The notes beneath the pieces are model-generated. The model had not been told where the DNA came from and did not search any database. It saw only the letters and a program-made list of their open reading frames with translations. This document shows positions 1-7,401 of a stretch of 11,707 bases of DNA, piece after piece. The stretch's first letter is position 1, and each line of letters starts with the position of its first letter. The stretch is taken from positions 1 through 11,707 of the forward strand of contig JAKSKA010000026.1 in assembly GCA_024401915.1 (NCBI GenBank). The letters are read 5' to 3'. A program made the translations under genes and the position numbers. The DNA comes from Bacteroidales bacterium (GTDB lineage Bacteria > Bacteroidota > Bacteroidia > Bacteroidales > UBA932).

Positions 1-432
1 CGTGCCGGCCTGGACCTTGTAGTTGCAGTTCGCCGTGGTGTCCCTCAGGGCGACGTTGCCGAGGACTGCGGTCCATACGGTAGTCTCATCAACCGTCGCG
101 TCGGTCTTTGCCTTGAAGGTGCCAACGCCCTTTGCGTCTGCGGACTCGAATTCAAAGGTCATAGGGCTGACCACACCGCCGGTGGTTGCGAATGCGGTGA
201 AATTGTCGCCTTTTTCCCAGGCGGCCTTGATGTCGCCCATCATATCGGTCTCGTTGAATTCGTCGTTAAGGGCGACCTTCAGTTCAAGACCTGCGGGTAC
301 GTTTGCCGTAGCGCAGATTTCACCGGTCACGGCTTTCACTTCAGGCGTTCCGTTAACGGCCTCTTTTGCACATCCGGCAAGAATCAATGCAGCAGCGGCT
401 GCAAGAAGGTAGAAATTCCTTTTCATTGTCAT
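1..432 (-). CDS. Fimbrillin-like lipoprotein, partial (C-terminus beyond window)
   Basis: The reading frame is open from the start codon to the window edge, giving about 144 residues. It begins with a clear lipoprotein signal: Lys-Arg, an Ala/Leu-rich core and the lipobox LAGC, with Cys21 as the lipidated residue. Two in-frame starts lie six bases apart (432 and 426). The upstream one gives MTMKRN and the downstream one MKRN, and no ribosome site decides between them. The mature part resembles the N-terminal module of the two large phosphoesterases in this window. Shared features are the tryptophan-Glu/Lys-Gly-Asp segment (AWEKGDNFTAF), the strand VSPMTFEFES, the block TTVWTAVLG and an NCNY motif near the edge. 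This pattern fits the Bacteroidetes fimbrillin/Mfa-like fold, a surface or pilus-type beta domain. It lies 12 bases after the small lipoprotein gene and is probably co-transcribed with it. What lies C-terminal is not visible; it could be another phosphoesterase or a stand-alone adhesin. Confidence 0.8.
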   Translation of the reverse strand, partial: MTMKRNFYLLAAAAALILAGCAKEAVNGTPEVKAVTGEICATANVPAGLELKVALNDEFNETDMMGDIKAAWEKGDNFTAFATTGGVVSPMTFEFESADAKGVGTFKAKTDATVDETTVWTAVLGNVALRDTTANCNYKVQAGT

Positions 433-444
433 AGTGTTAAAGGG

Positions 445-621
445 TTAATCCCAGCTTTCGCTGCCATTGTCGATAAATCCGCCGGGAGCGGCGTTGTTGG
501 AATTGATCTCCGTGGGAGTGGGTCCCGGAGGGGGCGTCGGGTCATCGGTGTTGGGTTTGTTGCAGGCGCTTGCGCAAAGCACGATTGCCGCTACGCCGAT
601 AAGCAATGGTTTTTTGTTCAT
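445..621 (-). CDS. Small proline-rich lipoprotein, 58 aa
   Basis: This is a 58-residue protein with a type II signal: MNKK, a hydrophobic core LLIGVAAIVL, then ASAC with Cys20 as the probable lipidated residue. After the Cys come an acidic stretch (NTDD), a proline-rich spacer (PTPPPGPTPTE) and a short tail ending in GSESWD. There is no room for a folded domain. The frame extends further upstream to 663, but Met at 621 puts the charged n-region directly before the hydrophobic core and avoids overlap with the phosphoesterase gene. It starts 11 bases after that gene's stop and ends 12 bases before the next lipoprotein start, so it probably belongs to the same minus-strand operon. I do not recognise the family. 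It could be a small outer-membrane tether or accessory peptide. The signal, spacing and stop make it a believable gene; its role is unknown. Confidence 0.72.
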   Translation of the reverse strand: MNKKPLLIGVAAIVLCASACNKPNTDDPTPPPGPTPTEINSNNAAPGGFIDNGSESWD

Positions 622-632
622 AATGGTTTTGA

Positions 633-3600
633 TTAATATGTTGTTGGATATTTGCTTCCACAAGGGTAGCCGTAATAATTATTGTTGAGCACCGAGGTCT
701 CATAGGTCTGCTTCCATCCGCTGGGCAGATGATGTTCAGCCACTATCTTCCATCCGCTCTCCTTTGCAGGATCCCCGCCGGGGGCGTCAATGGCCCACCA
801 GGCCGTGGACGTAGCGGAGCCGCCGGTGCCGTTGGGCGAACCGAGTATGTTGACGATGTACGAGGCGGAGCATTTGTCCACGATGTTGTCCTTCAGATAG
901 GTCATAGGCGTTGACTTGCCGTCCTTGACGAAACTCAGTTTCCAGGTCATCTCATTGTCCGAGGTCATTATGCCGTCTCCGTTCCATACCCTCACGAGGA
1001 ACTTTCCCCTGTAGGAACTGTCCCATTTGAAATCCTCGTTGTGCTTCTGCGAGGCGCCGGCCCCCGGGGTGCGTCCGTTGTAAACATCGTTCCCGTTGTA
1101 AACCCTCATCTGGAAATCCTTGCTCTCCTTGGTAATCTTGTTGTATTCGCTGTAGAGGCCCTTCCCCTTGAAGGTGAACACCCCGTATCCGGCCGGTGTG
1201 CCGTTGGGGGAGAGGTCCGCGAGCCACCACATACCGCAGAGCGACTGTATGTTGTGCTCGATTATCGTGCTGCCATCCCTTCCCTGATATCCGTTCATGA
1301 AGTGGTTGGACATATTATGGATATGGCCGGAAAGGATGTGGGCCTGGGCGAAGACCCGGAGTTCCCTCTTGAGCTCCTCGGAGTTCCCGAGCGCGTTGTA
1401 AACGGGGGAGTGGGTGCAGAATATCACGGCCTTGTTCTCCTTGTCCTCGACGTTCGCAATGTCCTGGCGTATCCAGTGGAGCTTTTCTCCCGAGATGCGC
1501 TCCTTGTATTTGATTTTGCTGAAAGCGCCGGAAGCCTCGTCGGACCCGGTGTAATCGATGTCGTCCACGACGATGACGTGGGCGTTGCCGATGTCGAACG
1601 AGTAGTCGGTGGGGGAGAAATTGTCCACAAAGTGGTTCGTCGCCTCTATGTCTGTCTTGCCGACGCCGCTGCTGTGGTCGTGGTTGCCGATGCAGTAGAA
1701 GAACGGCATCGCGGCACCGTTCACGCTGAAGCCGGTGTACACTTTCTTGACGGCGGTGGTCAGGTCGGAGGCGTGGTTGTCCCACAGCTGGTCTCCCAGC
1801 CCTATGCCTATTATCGTCCCGGCCTCACCGGACGCTGCGAGCTCGCTGATCGTGTTCCGGATATCCGGCACGCAGTCATTCTTGAAGCGGGCGAGGTTCT
1901 CGTTCGTCTGGACGTGGACGTCGGCAAGGGCGATGATGGTGAAACGCTCGTCCACCTTCGCGCGCGGAGTCAGTTCGATGGATGCGGAGGCCTCCGTTCC
2001 CGGCCTGAGGGCCACTTTTTTATAGAACGCCGGCTTGCCTTCCCCGTCGAGGGGGAATTCGTATGCGGCGGGTATGGTGAAATTGATGGTACGTGCCCTG
2101 GGGTCGGCCTGGAGCGTGTAGGAGCCATCTGTGTTCGTCTTGCAGACAGTGTATCCGTCCGACACCAGCACGCCCGCGATGCCCCTGCCTGTGGATTTGT
2201 CGCTCACGCGTCCGCTCACCTTCACGGGTTCGGGATCCTCCGCCGTCGAACCGGCGGCGAGCACGGGCCTGACCGAAAAGCCGTATCCGGCCTCCTGGGA
2301 GTAGGGCTCGACCTGGTTGGGGCGCACAAGCAGCCTGTAGGCCTCTTTCGAACCGCTGATGTTATTATGTGTACCGCAATAGTAATATCCAATCTTCCCC
2401 ACCTGGCCGGCGGCGCTCGTTTCCCCACCTTCCGCATATCCGAAACGGCCCGAATAGGGCAGGAAGATGGTGCGCCCGTTCTTTGTGAACGAACGTCCCT
2501 TCACGTCCGTGCCGTTGAAGGTTGAGAGGTCCCTGGTATAGAAACCGGAGGAGGTCTGCTCCTCCTTGCCTCCGGACGTCAGGTTCAGAATCTCGTTGTT
2601 GCCGAGCAGGGACAGCATCTCCTCCAGCGACGGGAGGCGCCAGTCGGTGCCCCATTGCACCCTGGCGGCGTCATATTTCGTGCCGCATATCGTCCCGAAT
2701 TCGAGGGGTATGTCGGACTTGCCCACGTAGTTCTTCCTGTAGCCTATCCCGGAGTGGTCCGAAGCGTGCTTGTAGCTGTTCCAGCTGAACGATTCCTTCA
2801 GGGAAGTCTCACCCCAGGCGAAGTATTCCCCATAGAATTCCTCGGCAGAAGCGGGAGCCGCCTTCGCACCGAGGTTGTACGGGGCCCATTTAGGGCAGCT
2901 GTGGAATTCGTATTCGTCATTTATGCCCGAATAGGAAGTGTTCTCGTAGTGCTTCAGGGCTATGAACGATTCCGATACGAAGTCCACGGCCTCTCCCGCC
3001 GCCGGCCTGTCTATCATTTCCATTCCGCTGAAATCGGCGCTGCCCATCCTGCCGCCTTCGGCTGAAAGGTCACGGCTGAGCACCCTTCCCGTCGAGCGGG
3101 TCCTGTCGGAGTTGAAGAAGGTGACGATGAGCCCGGCCTCGGAGTAGTCGATGGCCGGCACTGCAAGATAAAGCGTCTGCCCGCTCTTCGAGCCGCCGCC
3201 CGTCGTGAGCGTCCTGACCGCCTGCGCGTGGTAGTCCGCGGTGGCGGCATCAACGGATGCGTCGCTGTTTATGCGGTATTCGTCCTTTCTTTCACAGGTG
3301 TTGAATTCCAGGCTGCACACGCCTTCCGGCAGCTTGATCTTCTCGATATGGCTCAGATGCCGCCCTCCGCCGTAGTTGAAATCCGGATTTCCGCCTTTTG
3401 ACGAAGCCGTGACGTAATCGTAGTTCTCGAGATTTTTCAATGTCCCGTCCTGGCCTGAATAGCTGCAGGTTATGGATGAGCCGTCGAAGGCTGCTCGTTT
3501 TCCCAGCACGGCGACCCACACCGTGTTCTCGTCCGCGCTTACCGCTCCGCTGGACACGAAGGTCGTTTTCACGTCGGCCGGTGCGGTTGCGGTGAAGGTC

Positions 3601-3845
3601 ACGGGGGTGACGGTGGAGCCGTTCACCTCGAGGGCCAGGAAGGTGTCGCCTGTCTTCCAGCCCGACAGGATGCCCTTGCCCTCGTCGCAGTGGTCTTCAT
3701 ATATCATTTTGGCGGCAGTCCGCTCCTGCAGGGAAGCGGTTGCGTATATGGTGACCTCATCGCCGCCGGCGGGGGTATATTCCTCCCTGTTGCAGGCTGC
3801 GGTCAGGACCACAAGTAACAAAAGATGCCTGAATTTTATTTTCAT
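633..3845 (-). CDS. Lipoprotein calcineurin-type phosphoesterase with fimbrillin-like and FISUMP-like N-terminal domains
   Basis: The protein has 1070 residues. The start at 3845 is chosen because MKIKFRHLLLLVVLTAAC is a lipoprotein signal with Cys18; the frame remains open upstream only as antisense to the next gene. Domains in order: fimbrillin-like beta region (about 30-310); FISUMP-like domain (about 320-530) with WAPYNLGA, YGEYFAWGE, YDAARVQWG, WRLP and RPVL; carboxypeptidase-regulatory-like N domain (about 541-620); calcineurin-type catalytic domain (about 636-850); family C-terminal domain (about 880-1060). The metal ligands are all visible: Asp642/His644 (ADVH), Asp685 (GDQ), Asn721/His722 (GNHDH), His812 (THSP), His841/His843 (GHIH). 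It should therefore be an active metal-dependent phosphomono- or diesterase at the cell envelope, perhaps on the surface, since CNREE resembles a lipoprotein export signal. The substrate is unknown. It is probably first in a minus-strand operon with the two small lipoprotein genes, and head to head with a paralogue. Confidence 0.9.
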   Translation of the reverse strand: MKIKFRHLLLLVVLTAACNREEYTPAGGDEVTIYATASLQERTAAKMIYEDHCDEGKGILSGWKTGDTFLALEVNGSTVTPVTFTATAPADVKTTFVSSGAVSADENTVWVAVLGKRAAFDGSSITCSYSGQDGTLKNLENYDYVTASSKGGNPDFNYGGGRHLSHIEKIKLPEGVCSLEFNTCERKDEYRINSDASVDAATADYHAQAVRTLTTGGGSKSGQTLYLAVPAIDYSEAGLIVTFFNSDRTRSTGRVLSRDLSAEGGRMGSADFSGMEMIDRPAAGEAVDFVSESFIALKHYENTSYSGINDEYEFHSCPKWAPYNLGAKAAPASAEEFYGEYFAWGETSLKESFSWNSYKHASDHSGIGYRKNYVGKSDIPLEFGTICGTKYDAARVQWGTDWRLPSLEEMLSLLGNNEILNLTSGGKEEQTSSGFYTRDLSTFNGTDVKGRSFTKNGRTIFLPYSGRFGYAEGGETSAAGQVGKIGYYYCGTHNNISGSKEAYRLLVRPNQVEPYSQEAGYGFSVRPVLAAGSTAEDPEPVKVSGRVSDKSTGRGIAGVLVSDGYTVCKTNTDGSYTLQADPRARTINFTIPAAYEFPLDGEGKPAFYKKVALRPGTEASASIELTPRAKVDERFTIIALADVHVQTNENLARFKNDCVPDIRNTISELAASGEAGTIIGIGLGDQLWDNHASDLTTAVKKVYTGFSVNGAAMPFFYCIGNHDHSSGVGKTDIEATNHFVDNFSPTDYSFDIGNAHVIVVDDIDYTGSDEASGAFSKIKYKERISGEKLHWIRQDIANVEDKENKAVIFCTHSPVYNALGNSEELKRELRVFAQAHILSGHIHNMSNHFMNGYQGRDGSTIIEHNIQSLCGMWWLADLSPNGTPAGYGVFTFKGKGLYSEYNKITKESKDFQMRVYNGNDVYNGRTPGAGASQKHNEDFKWDSSYRGKFLVRVWNGDGIMTSDNEMTWKLSFVKDGKSTPMTYLKDNIVDKCSASYIVNILGSPNGTGGSATSTAWWAIDAPGGDPAKESGWKIVAEHHLPSGWKQTYETSVLNNNYYGYPCGSKYPTTY

Positions 3846-3951
3846 ATGTAATATGAAATACACATCCGGACCCCTTTCCCCTGAAATTTGTATTTTTATT
3901 CGGGAGAAGGCCGAAATAAGTGTATTTATAGTGATGATAAATTCGCACAAA
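3846..3951. promoter_or_regulatory. Divergent intergenic region between two paralogous phosphoesterase genes
   Basis: This AT-rich 106-base gap lies between head-to-head starts and must hold promoters for both genes unless transcription arrives from elsewhere. No clean Bacteroidetes -33/-7 pair (TTTG, 19-21 bases, TAnnTTTG) is visible on either strand; a lone TTTG at 3887-3890 has no well-spaced partner. An 8-base inverted match is present: AAATACAC at 3856-3863 and GTGTATTT at 3920-3927. On each strand a purine-rich block precedes GTGTATTT at the same distance (GGGGAAAGG reading down from 3881 on minus; GGGAGAAGG from 3902 on plus). This mirrored layout may mark shared control or be left over from an inverted duplication. 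Confidence 0.5.
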
Positions 3952-6900
3952 ATGAAAAATTTGTTTAATTTATTGAGTGTTAGCGCTTTATGTCTTGCTC
4001 TTGTTTGCTCTTGCGCAAAGGAGGCCGCTCCGGTACAGCCGGAACCCGATCCGGAGCCGGCGAATCTTATTTCGGCAACCGTCACTCTTCCTGAAGACGG
4101 CGCCGTGAAGCTGGCGTATAGTGAAAACGATCCGGAGAACAAGAACGGCGGTCTTGCTTCTGTCTGGGAAGAAGGAGATTACTTCTTCGCGATGAAGGAC
4201 GGGAAGGATCTTGTCAGGTTCAATATCCAGTCCGGCGTGGGAACGAACAAGGGAAGTTTCACCGCGTACACAGACTATACCAAGGACACGCAGTGGAAGG
4301 TGATCCTCGGCAAGAACGTCACGGGCGGAGACGGAGTCGCCAACTGCTCTTATCTCGGTCAGGACGGCACCGTGGAGGGTCTCGGCTCCTATGACTATGT
4401 CGTATCCGATCCCGTGGTCGAAAGTGATCCCGACAGCGAACTCATCACGAAGTTCGAGGTGGATTTCAGCACTGGGACCAGGCTTTCCTATTTTATGAGG
4501 ATCAAGCTTCCCGCCGGGATACGATACATCGAGTATTGTACCACGACATCCTGGAACGTGACCTCCGGCGGAGAAGCAATCGCGTATGACGGCAATTTCG
4601 ACAACGTGTCGATGATCGACCTCGGTCACGATTCGGCAGCGGGCGAATGCTGCTATCTGTCGATTCCCGCGACCCAGTATATGTATCACTCCAGGGATAT
4701 TGCAGGCGGAGCATCATTCGAAAACCCGGTCGGCGTCATCATCACCTTCTTCAATGCCGCTATGAACAAGTCCAACGGCAAGGTCTTCAACAACAACGTT
4801 ACCGGCAAAGGCGGAAAGATAGCCACGATGGACGTCAGCTCGATGACACTTATCGACAGGCCGCTCGCGAGCGAGGCGATAGATTTCGGCCCCGTGGGTG
4901 TGGTGATGAAAAAGGATGAAGGTGGGGTGAACTCATATAACAATCTGGAAGATGCGTATTATAGTACCGTAGTCGATCCCGCCTGGTCGCCGTATAATCT
5001 CGGCGCGCGTGGCGGTACCAGCGACTATCACGACAGATATGGCGAGTATTATTCCTGGGGCGAGGCAGCTCCGAGGGCGACAGTTTATAATGCCTCAGGT
5101 GCTTTCTCCGAAGGCGCTTATACCTACAAGGGAGACAAGACCGTCGGAGACCAGACAAATTTCCCCAGCACCGATCTCGGATACCGTGAACAGTACCAGA
5201 CCACTCAGGGAAGGATGGTGCTTCAGCACATTTCCGGCACGAAGTATGATGCCGCGCGCGTCCGCTGGGGCAGCGAGTGGCGTATGCCTACCGCAGCTGA
5301 AGTTTATGCCTTCACCGGAAGCAGTCTGACTTATACCAATGGCGGTTCAGCCACCTCGACCGGATTCGCGGTTACGTCCTATAAGGACAACCGGTACACC
5401 ACTGGCTTTTATGCCGATGGTGGCGGATGCCCTGGTCTCAAGTTCTCAAAAGGCGGTCAGGAGATTTTCTTCCCCTACGGAGGCTATTACAGTCCCGGTC
5501 ATAATCTGGATTATAACCGTTGCTTCATCTGGTCCGGCAGCCGAATCAGGGCAACTCCTTCGAACGGCAACCTTACCAACAGCCCTCTGTGCGGTGAATT
5601 TACGCCTGGCAGCGATTCATACAAAGGCTATGCCCCTTACTACGGCCTGAATATCCGTCCCGTGCTCAACAGGCGTCCCGAGAATTCCGGATCCGCCTCG
5701 ACTCCTTTCCTCGGAGAAGACGGTGGCGTTGCTGCATACAACGTGTCCGGAACCGTCAAGGACAATAGCGGCAAAGGTATTGCCGGAGTCGTCGTGTCGG
5801 ATGGATACAGGTGCTGGAAGACGAATACTGACGGGTCATATTACATTATGGCTAATCCGTCGGCCCGTACAATCAGCATCACGGTTCCTGCCGGATATCA
5901 GATCCCTCTCGGCTCTGACGGCCGTCCCGCCTTCTTCAAGAACGTGACCATCCCGACAGGCAGCGGCAAACTGGACAACACCGATTTCACCCTTTTTACG
6001 AGGGCGTCGGTAAGTGAAAGGTTTACAATAATAGCCATTGCCGACGCGCACGTAGCGAATGACACGGATCTCGCAAAATTCCAGACCAGCATCAACGATA
6101 TAACCAATACCGCAAAGACCCTCACCGGAACAGGCATCCCTGTCGGGTCTCCCGCGAATGAAGATGCCGGAGACGTGATCGCGATAGCCCTGGGCGATCA
6201 GCTGACTAACAATATGGGGATGGCTGACAAGGTTATCGCAAAATTCACGAGCATAAAGGACAATAGCGGCAACACCGTTCCGGTCTTTTATGTAATAGGC
6301 AACCACGACCACGACAGCTCGAAAACTACCGACTATGATTGCGAGGGTGTGTTCGTGAACAAGTTCGCGCCCACGAACTATTCGTTCGATATCGGTAACG
6401 CCCATATTATCGTTATGGACGATATCATCGCCACCGGCACCGGCGTTGCCGGGCAGACTGCGGGCTGCAGGGAAGGTTTTACGACTGCCCAGGTGGCCTG
6501 GCTGATGGATGACATCTCGAAGGTGAACGATTCGAAGAACAAGATCGGTATTCTCTGCGTACACGCTCCTCTTGCGAATTCCGCCGGCGGAGACGCGAAT
6601 ACCCAGAGCAATATTATGTCCGCTCTCAAGAATAATTTCAACAATGTGCACGTCCTGTCCGGCCACACCCACTGCCTCAAGAACAATCTCTACAGGGGCT
6701 GGGCGGCAAAGAGCGGAAGAAGCATTTACGAGCATACGCTCCAGAGCCTTGCAGGCTATTGGTGGTCGGCTGACGTTTCGTACAACGAGGCCTCTCCTTC
6801 GGGCTATGGTGTTATGACTTTCGGCTCGGATGACATCTACGCTGAATACAACAAGGTGACAAAGGAAGCTGCTTCTTTCCAGATGCGCAACTATGACGGC

Positions 6901-7329
6901 GGCGCAACTTATAATAAGACTTCCTCTATTGACAAGATAAGGTATGGAGGGAAACGCGGCTACAAGGAGTACACCTGGCCTTCGCCGGTAAAGGGCAAAC
7001 TTGTTACGCGCATATTTGACGCCGGCCCTTCGAATGACGAAAGCGACTATTGGGAAGTGAAGCGCGGATCTGCGACTATGACAAGGGTCTCTTCCGACGA
7101 TCCAGTCGCTGATGCCTGCGCCGCTTCCTATGTGTTCAACAAATTACAGGGCGACCAGGGTGATGCCAATAAGGAGACTGACCAGATCTGGTACTCGTCA
7201 GACAGTTATTCTTCGTCTTTCACCGTTACGGCGACCCACCATATGAAGAGTGGCTGGTATGCAACATACACATCGTCCTCGATAGTCGGCACCGATTACA
7301 AGGGCTTTGCGTATGGCGAACGTTACTAA
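3952..7329 (+). CDS. Lipoprotein calcineurin-type phosphoesterase with fimbrillin-like and FISUMP-like N-terminal domains (paralogue)
   Basis: The protein has 1125 residues. The start at 3952 opens a lipoprotein signal ending in VCSC (Cys21); an in-frame ATG at 3934 would add six residues and cannot be excluded. After an acidic Pro/Glu linker (QPEPDPEPAN) come a fimbrillin-like region (about 40-320), a FISUMP-like domain (about 345-573, with WSPYNLGA, YGEYYSWGE, YDAARVRWG, WRMP, RPVLN), a carboxypeptidase-regulatory-like N domain (about 597-660), the catalytic domain (about 690-915) and the family C-terminal domain (about 940-1120). The metal ligands are complete: Asp698/His700 (ADAH), Asp749 (GDQ), Asn784/His785 (GNHDH), His871 (VHAP), His905/His907 (GHTH). 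The order is the same as in the divergent minus-strand neighbour, so the two are full-length paralogues. It should act as a metal-dependent phosphoesterase anchored in the envelope; the substrate is unknown. A terminator 25 bases after the stop suggests it is largely transcribed alone. Confidence 0.9.
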   Translation: MKNLFNLLSVSALCLALVCSCAKEAAPVQPEPDPEPANLISATVTLPEDGAVKLAYSENDPENKNGGLASVWEEGDYFFAMKDGKDLVRFNIQSGVGTNKGSFTAYTDYTKDTQWKVILGKNVTGGDGVANCSYLGQDGTVEGLGSYDYVVSDPVVESDPDSELITKFEVDFSTGTRLSYFMRIKLPAGIRYIEYCTTTSWNVTSGGEAIAYDGNFDNVSMIDLGHDSAAGECCYLSIPATQYMYHSRDIAGGASFENPVGVIITFFNAAMNKSNGKVFNNNVTGKGGKIATMDVSSMTLIDRPLASEAIDFGPVGVVMKKDEGGVNSYNNLEDAYYSTVVDPAWSPYNLGARGGTSDYHDRYGEYYSWGEAAPRATVYNASGAFSEGAYTYKGDKTVGDQTNFPSTDLGYREQYQTTQGRMVLQHISGTKYDAARVRWGSEWRMPTAAEVYAFTGSSLTYTNGGSATSTGFAVTSYKDNRYTTGFYADGGGCPGLKFSKGGQEIFFPYGGYYSPGHNLDYNRCFIWSGSRIRATPSNGNLTNSPLCGEFTPGSDSYKGYAPYYGLNIRPVLNRRPENSGSASTPFLGEDGGVAAYNVSGTVKDNSGKGIAGVVVSDGYRCWKTNTDGSYYIMANPSARTISITVPAGYQIPLGSDGRPAFFKNVTIPTGSGKLDNTDFTLFTRASVSERFTIIAIADAHVANDTDLAKFQTSINDITNTAKTLTGTGIPVGSPANEDAGDVIAIALGDQLTNNMGMADKVIAKFTSIKDNSGNTVPVFYVIGNHDHDSSKTTDYDCEGVFVNKFAPTNYSFDIGNAHIIVMDDIIATGTGVAGQTAGCREGFTTAQVAWLMDDISKVNDSKNKIGILCVHAPLANSAGGDANTQSNIMSALKNNFNNVHVLSGHTHCLKNNLYRGWAAKSGRSIYEHTLQSLAGYWWSADVSYNEASPSGYGVMTFGSDDIYAEYNKVTKEAASFQMRNYDGGATYNKTSSIDKIRYGGKRGYKEYTWPSPVKGKLVTRIFDAGPSNDESDYWEVKRGSATMTRVSSDDPVADACAASYVFNKLQGDQGDANKETDQIWYSSDSYSSSFTVTATHHMKSGWYATYTSSSIVGTDYKGFAYGERY

Positions 7330-7353
7330 GAGAGTTGTTTTGTTTTATTTTTT

Positions 7354-7386
7354 CAAGGGGGTCATTTCGGTGGCCCTTTTGTTTTT
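7354..7386 (+). terminator. Rho-independent terminator after the second large phosphoesterase gene
   Basis: An 11-base-pair stem (7354-7364 with 7371-7381, CAAGGGGGTCA against TGGCCCTTTTG, with three G-U wobbles) closes a six-base loop and is followed by five T residues at 7382-7386. It begins 25 bases after the stop codon and ends 15 bases before the next start. On the opposite strand the T tract is missing, so it should work for plus-strand transcription only. A weak promoter-like pair (TTTG at 7339-7342 and TCATTTCG at 7362-7369, 19 bases apart) overlaps it. That pair could restart transcription for the next gene, but it has two mismatches in the -7 box. Confidence 0.7.
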
Positions 7387-7401
7387 GAAAGCTGAATCGT
7401 T

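Noticed and set aside
1041..2525. Long plus-strand open frame of 494 codons opposite the minus-strand phosphoesterase
   Set aside because: The sense frame encodes full domains with all catalytic motifs. The antisense product is low in recognisable features and arises from GC-rich third positions in the sense codons.
3472..3951. Upstream extension of the plus-strand phosphoesterase
   Set aside because: This stretch is antisense to the neighbouring gene's coding region, and the lipoprotein signal starts only at 3952.
3846..4142. Upstream extension of the minus-strand phosphoesterase into the divergent gene
   Set aside because: It would place a lipoprotein signal in the middle of a protein and overlap the other gene's signal sequence; Met at 3845 is the natural start.
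633..7329. The two head-to-head large genes as a recent inverted repeat able to flip the region
   Set aside because: Matching segments such as the GNHDH and DIGNAH regions differ at many third codon positions, and I saw no long identical blocks. The duplication looks old, so inversion by homologous recombination is unlikely.
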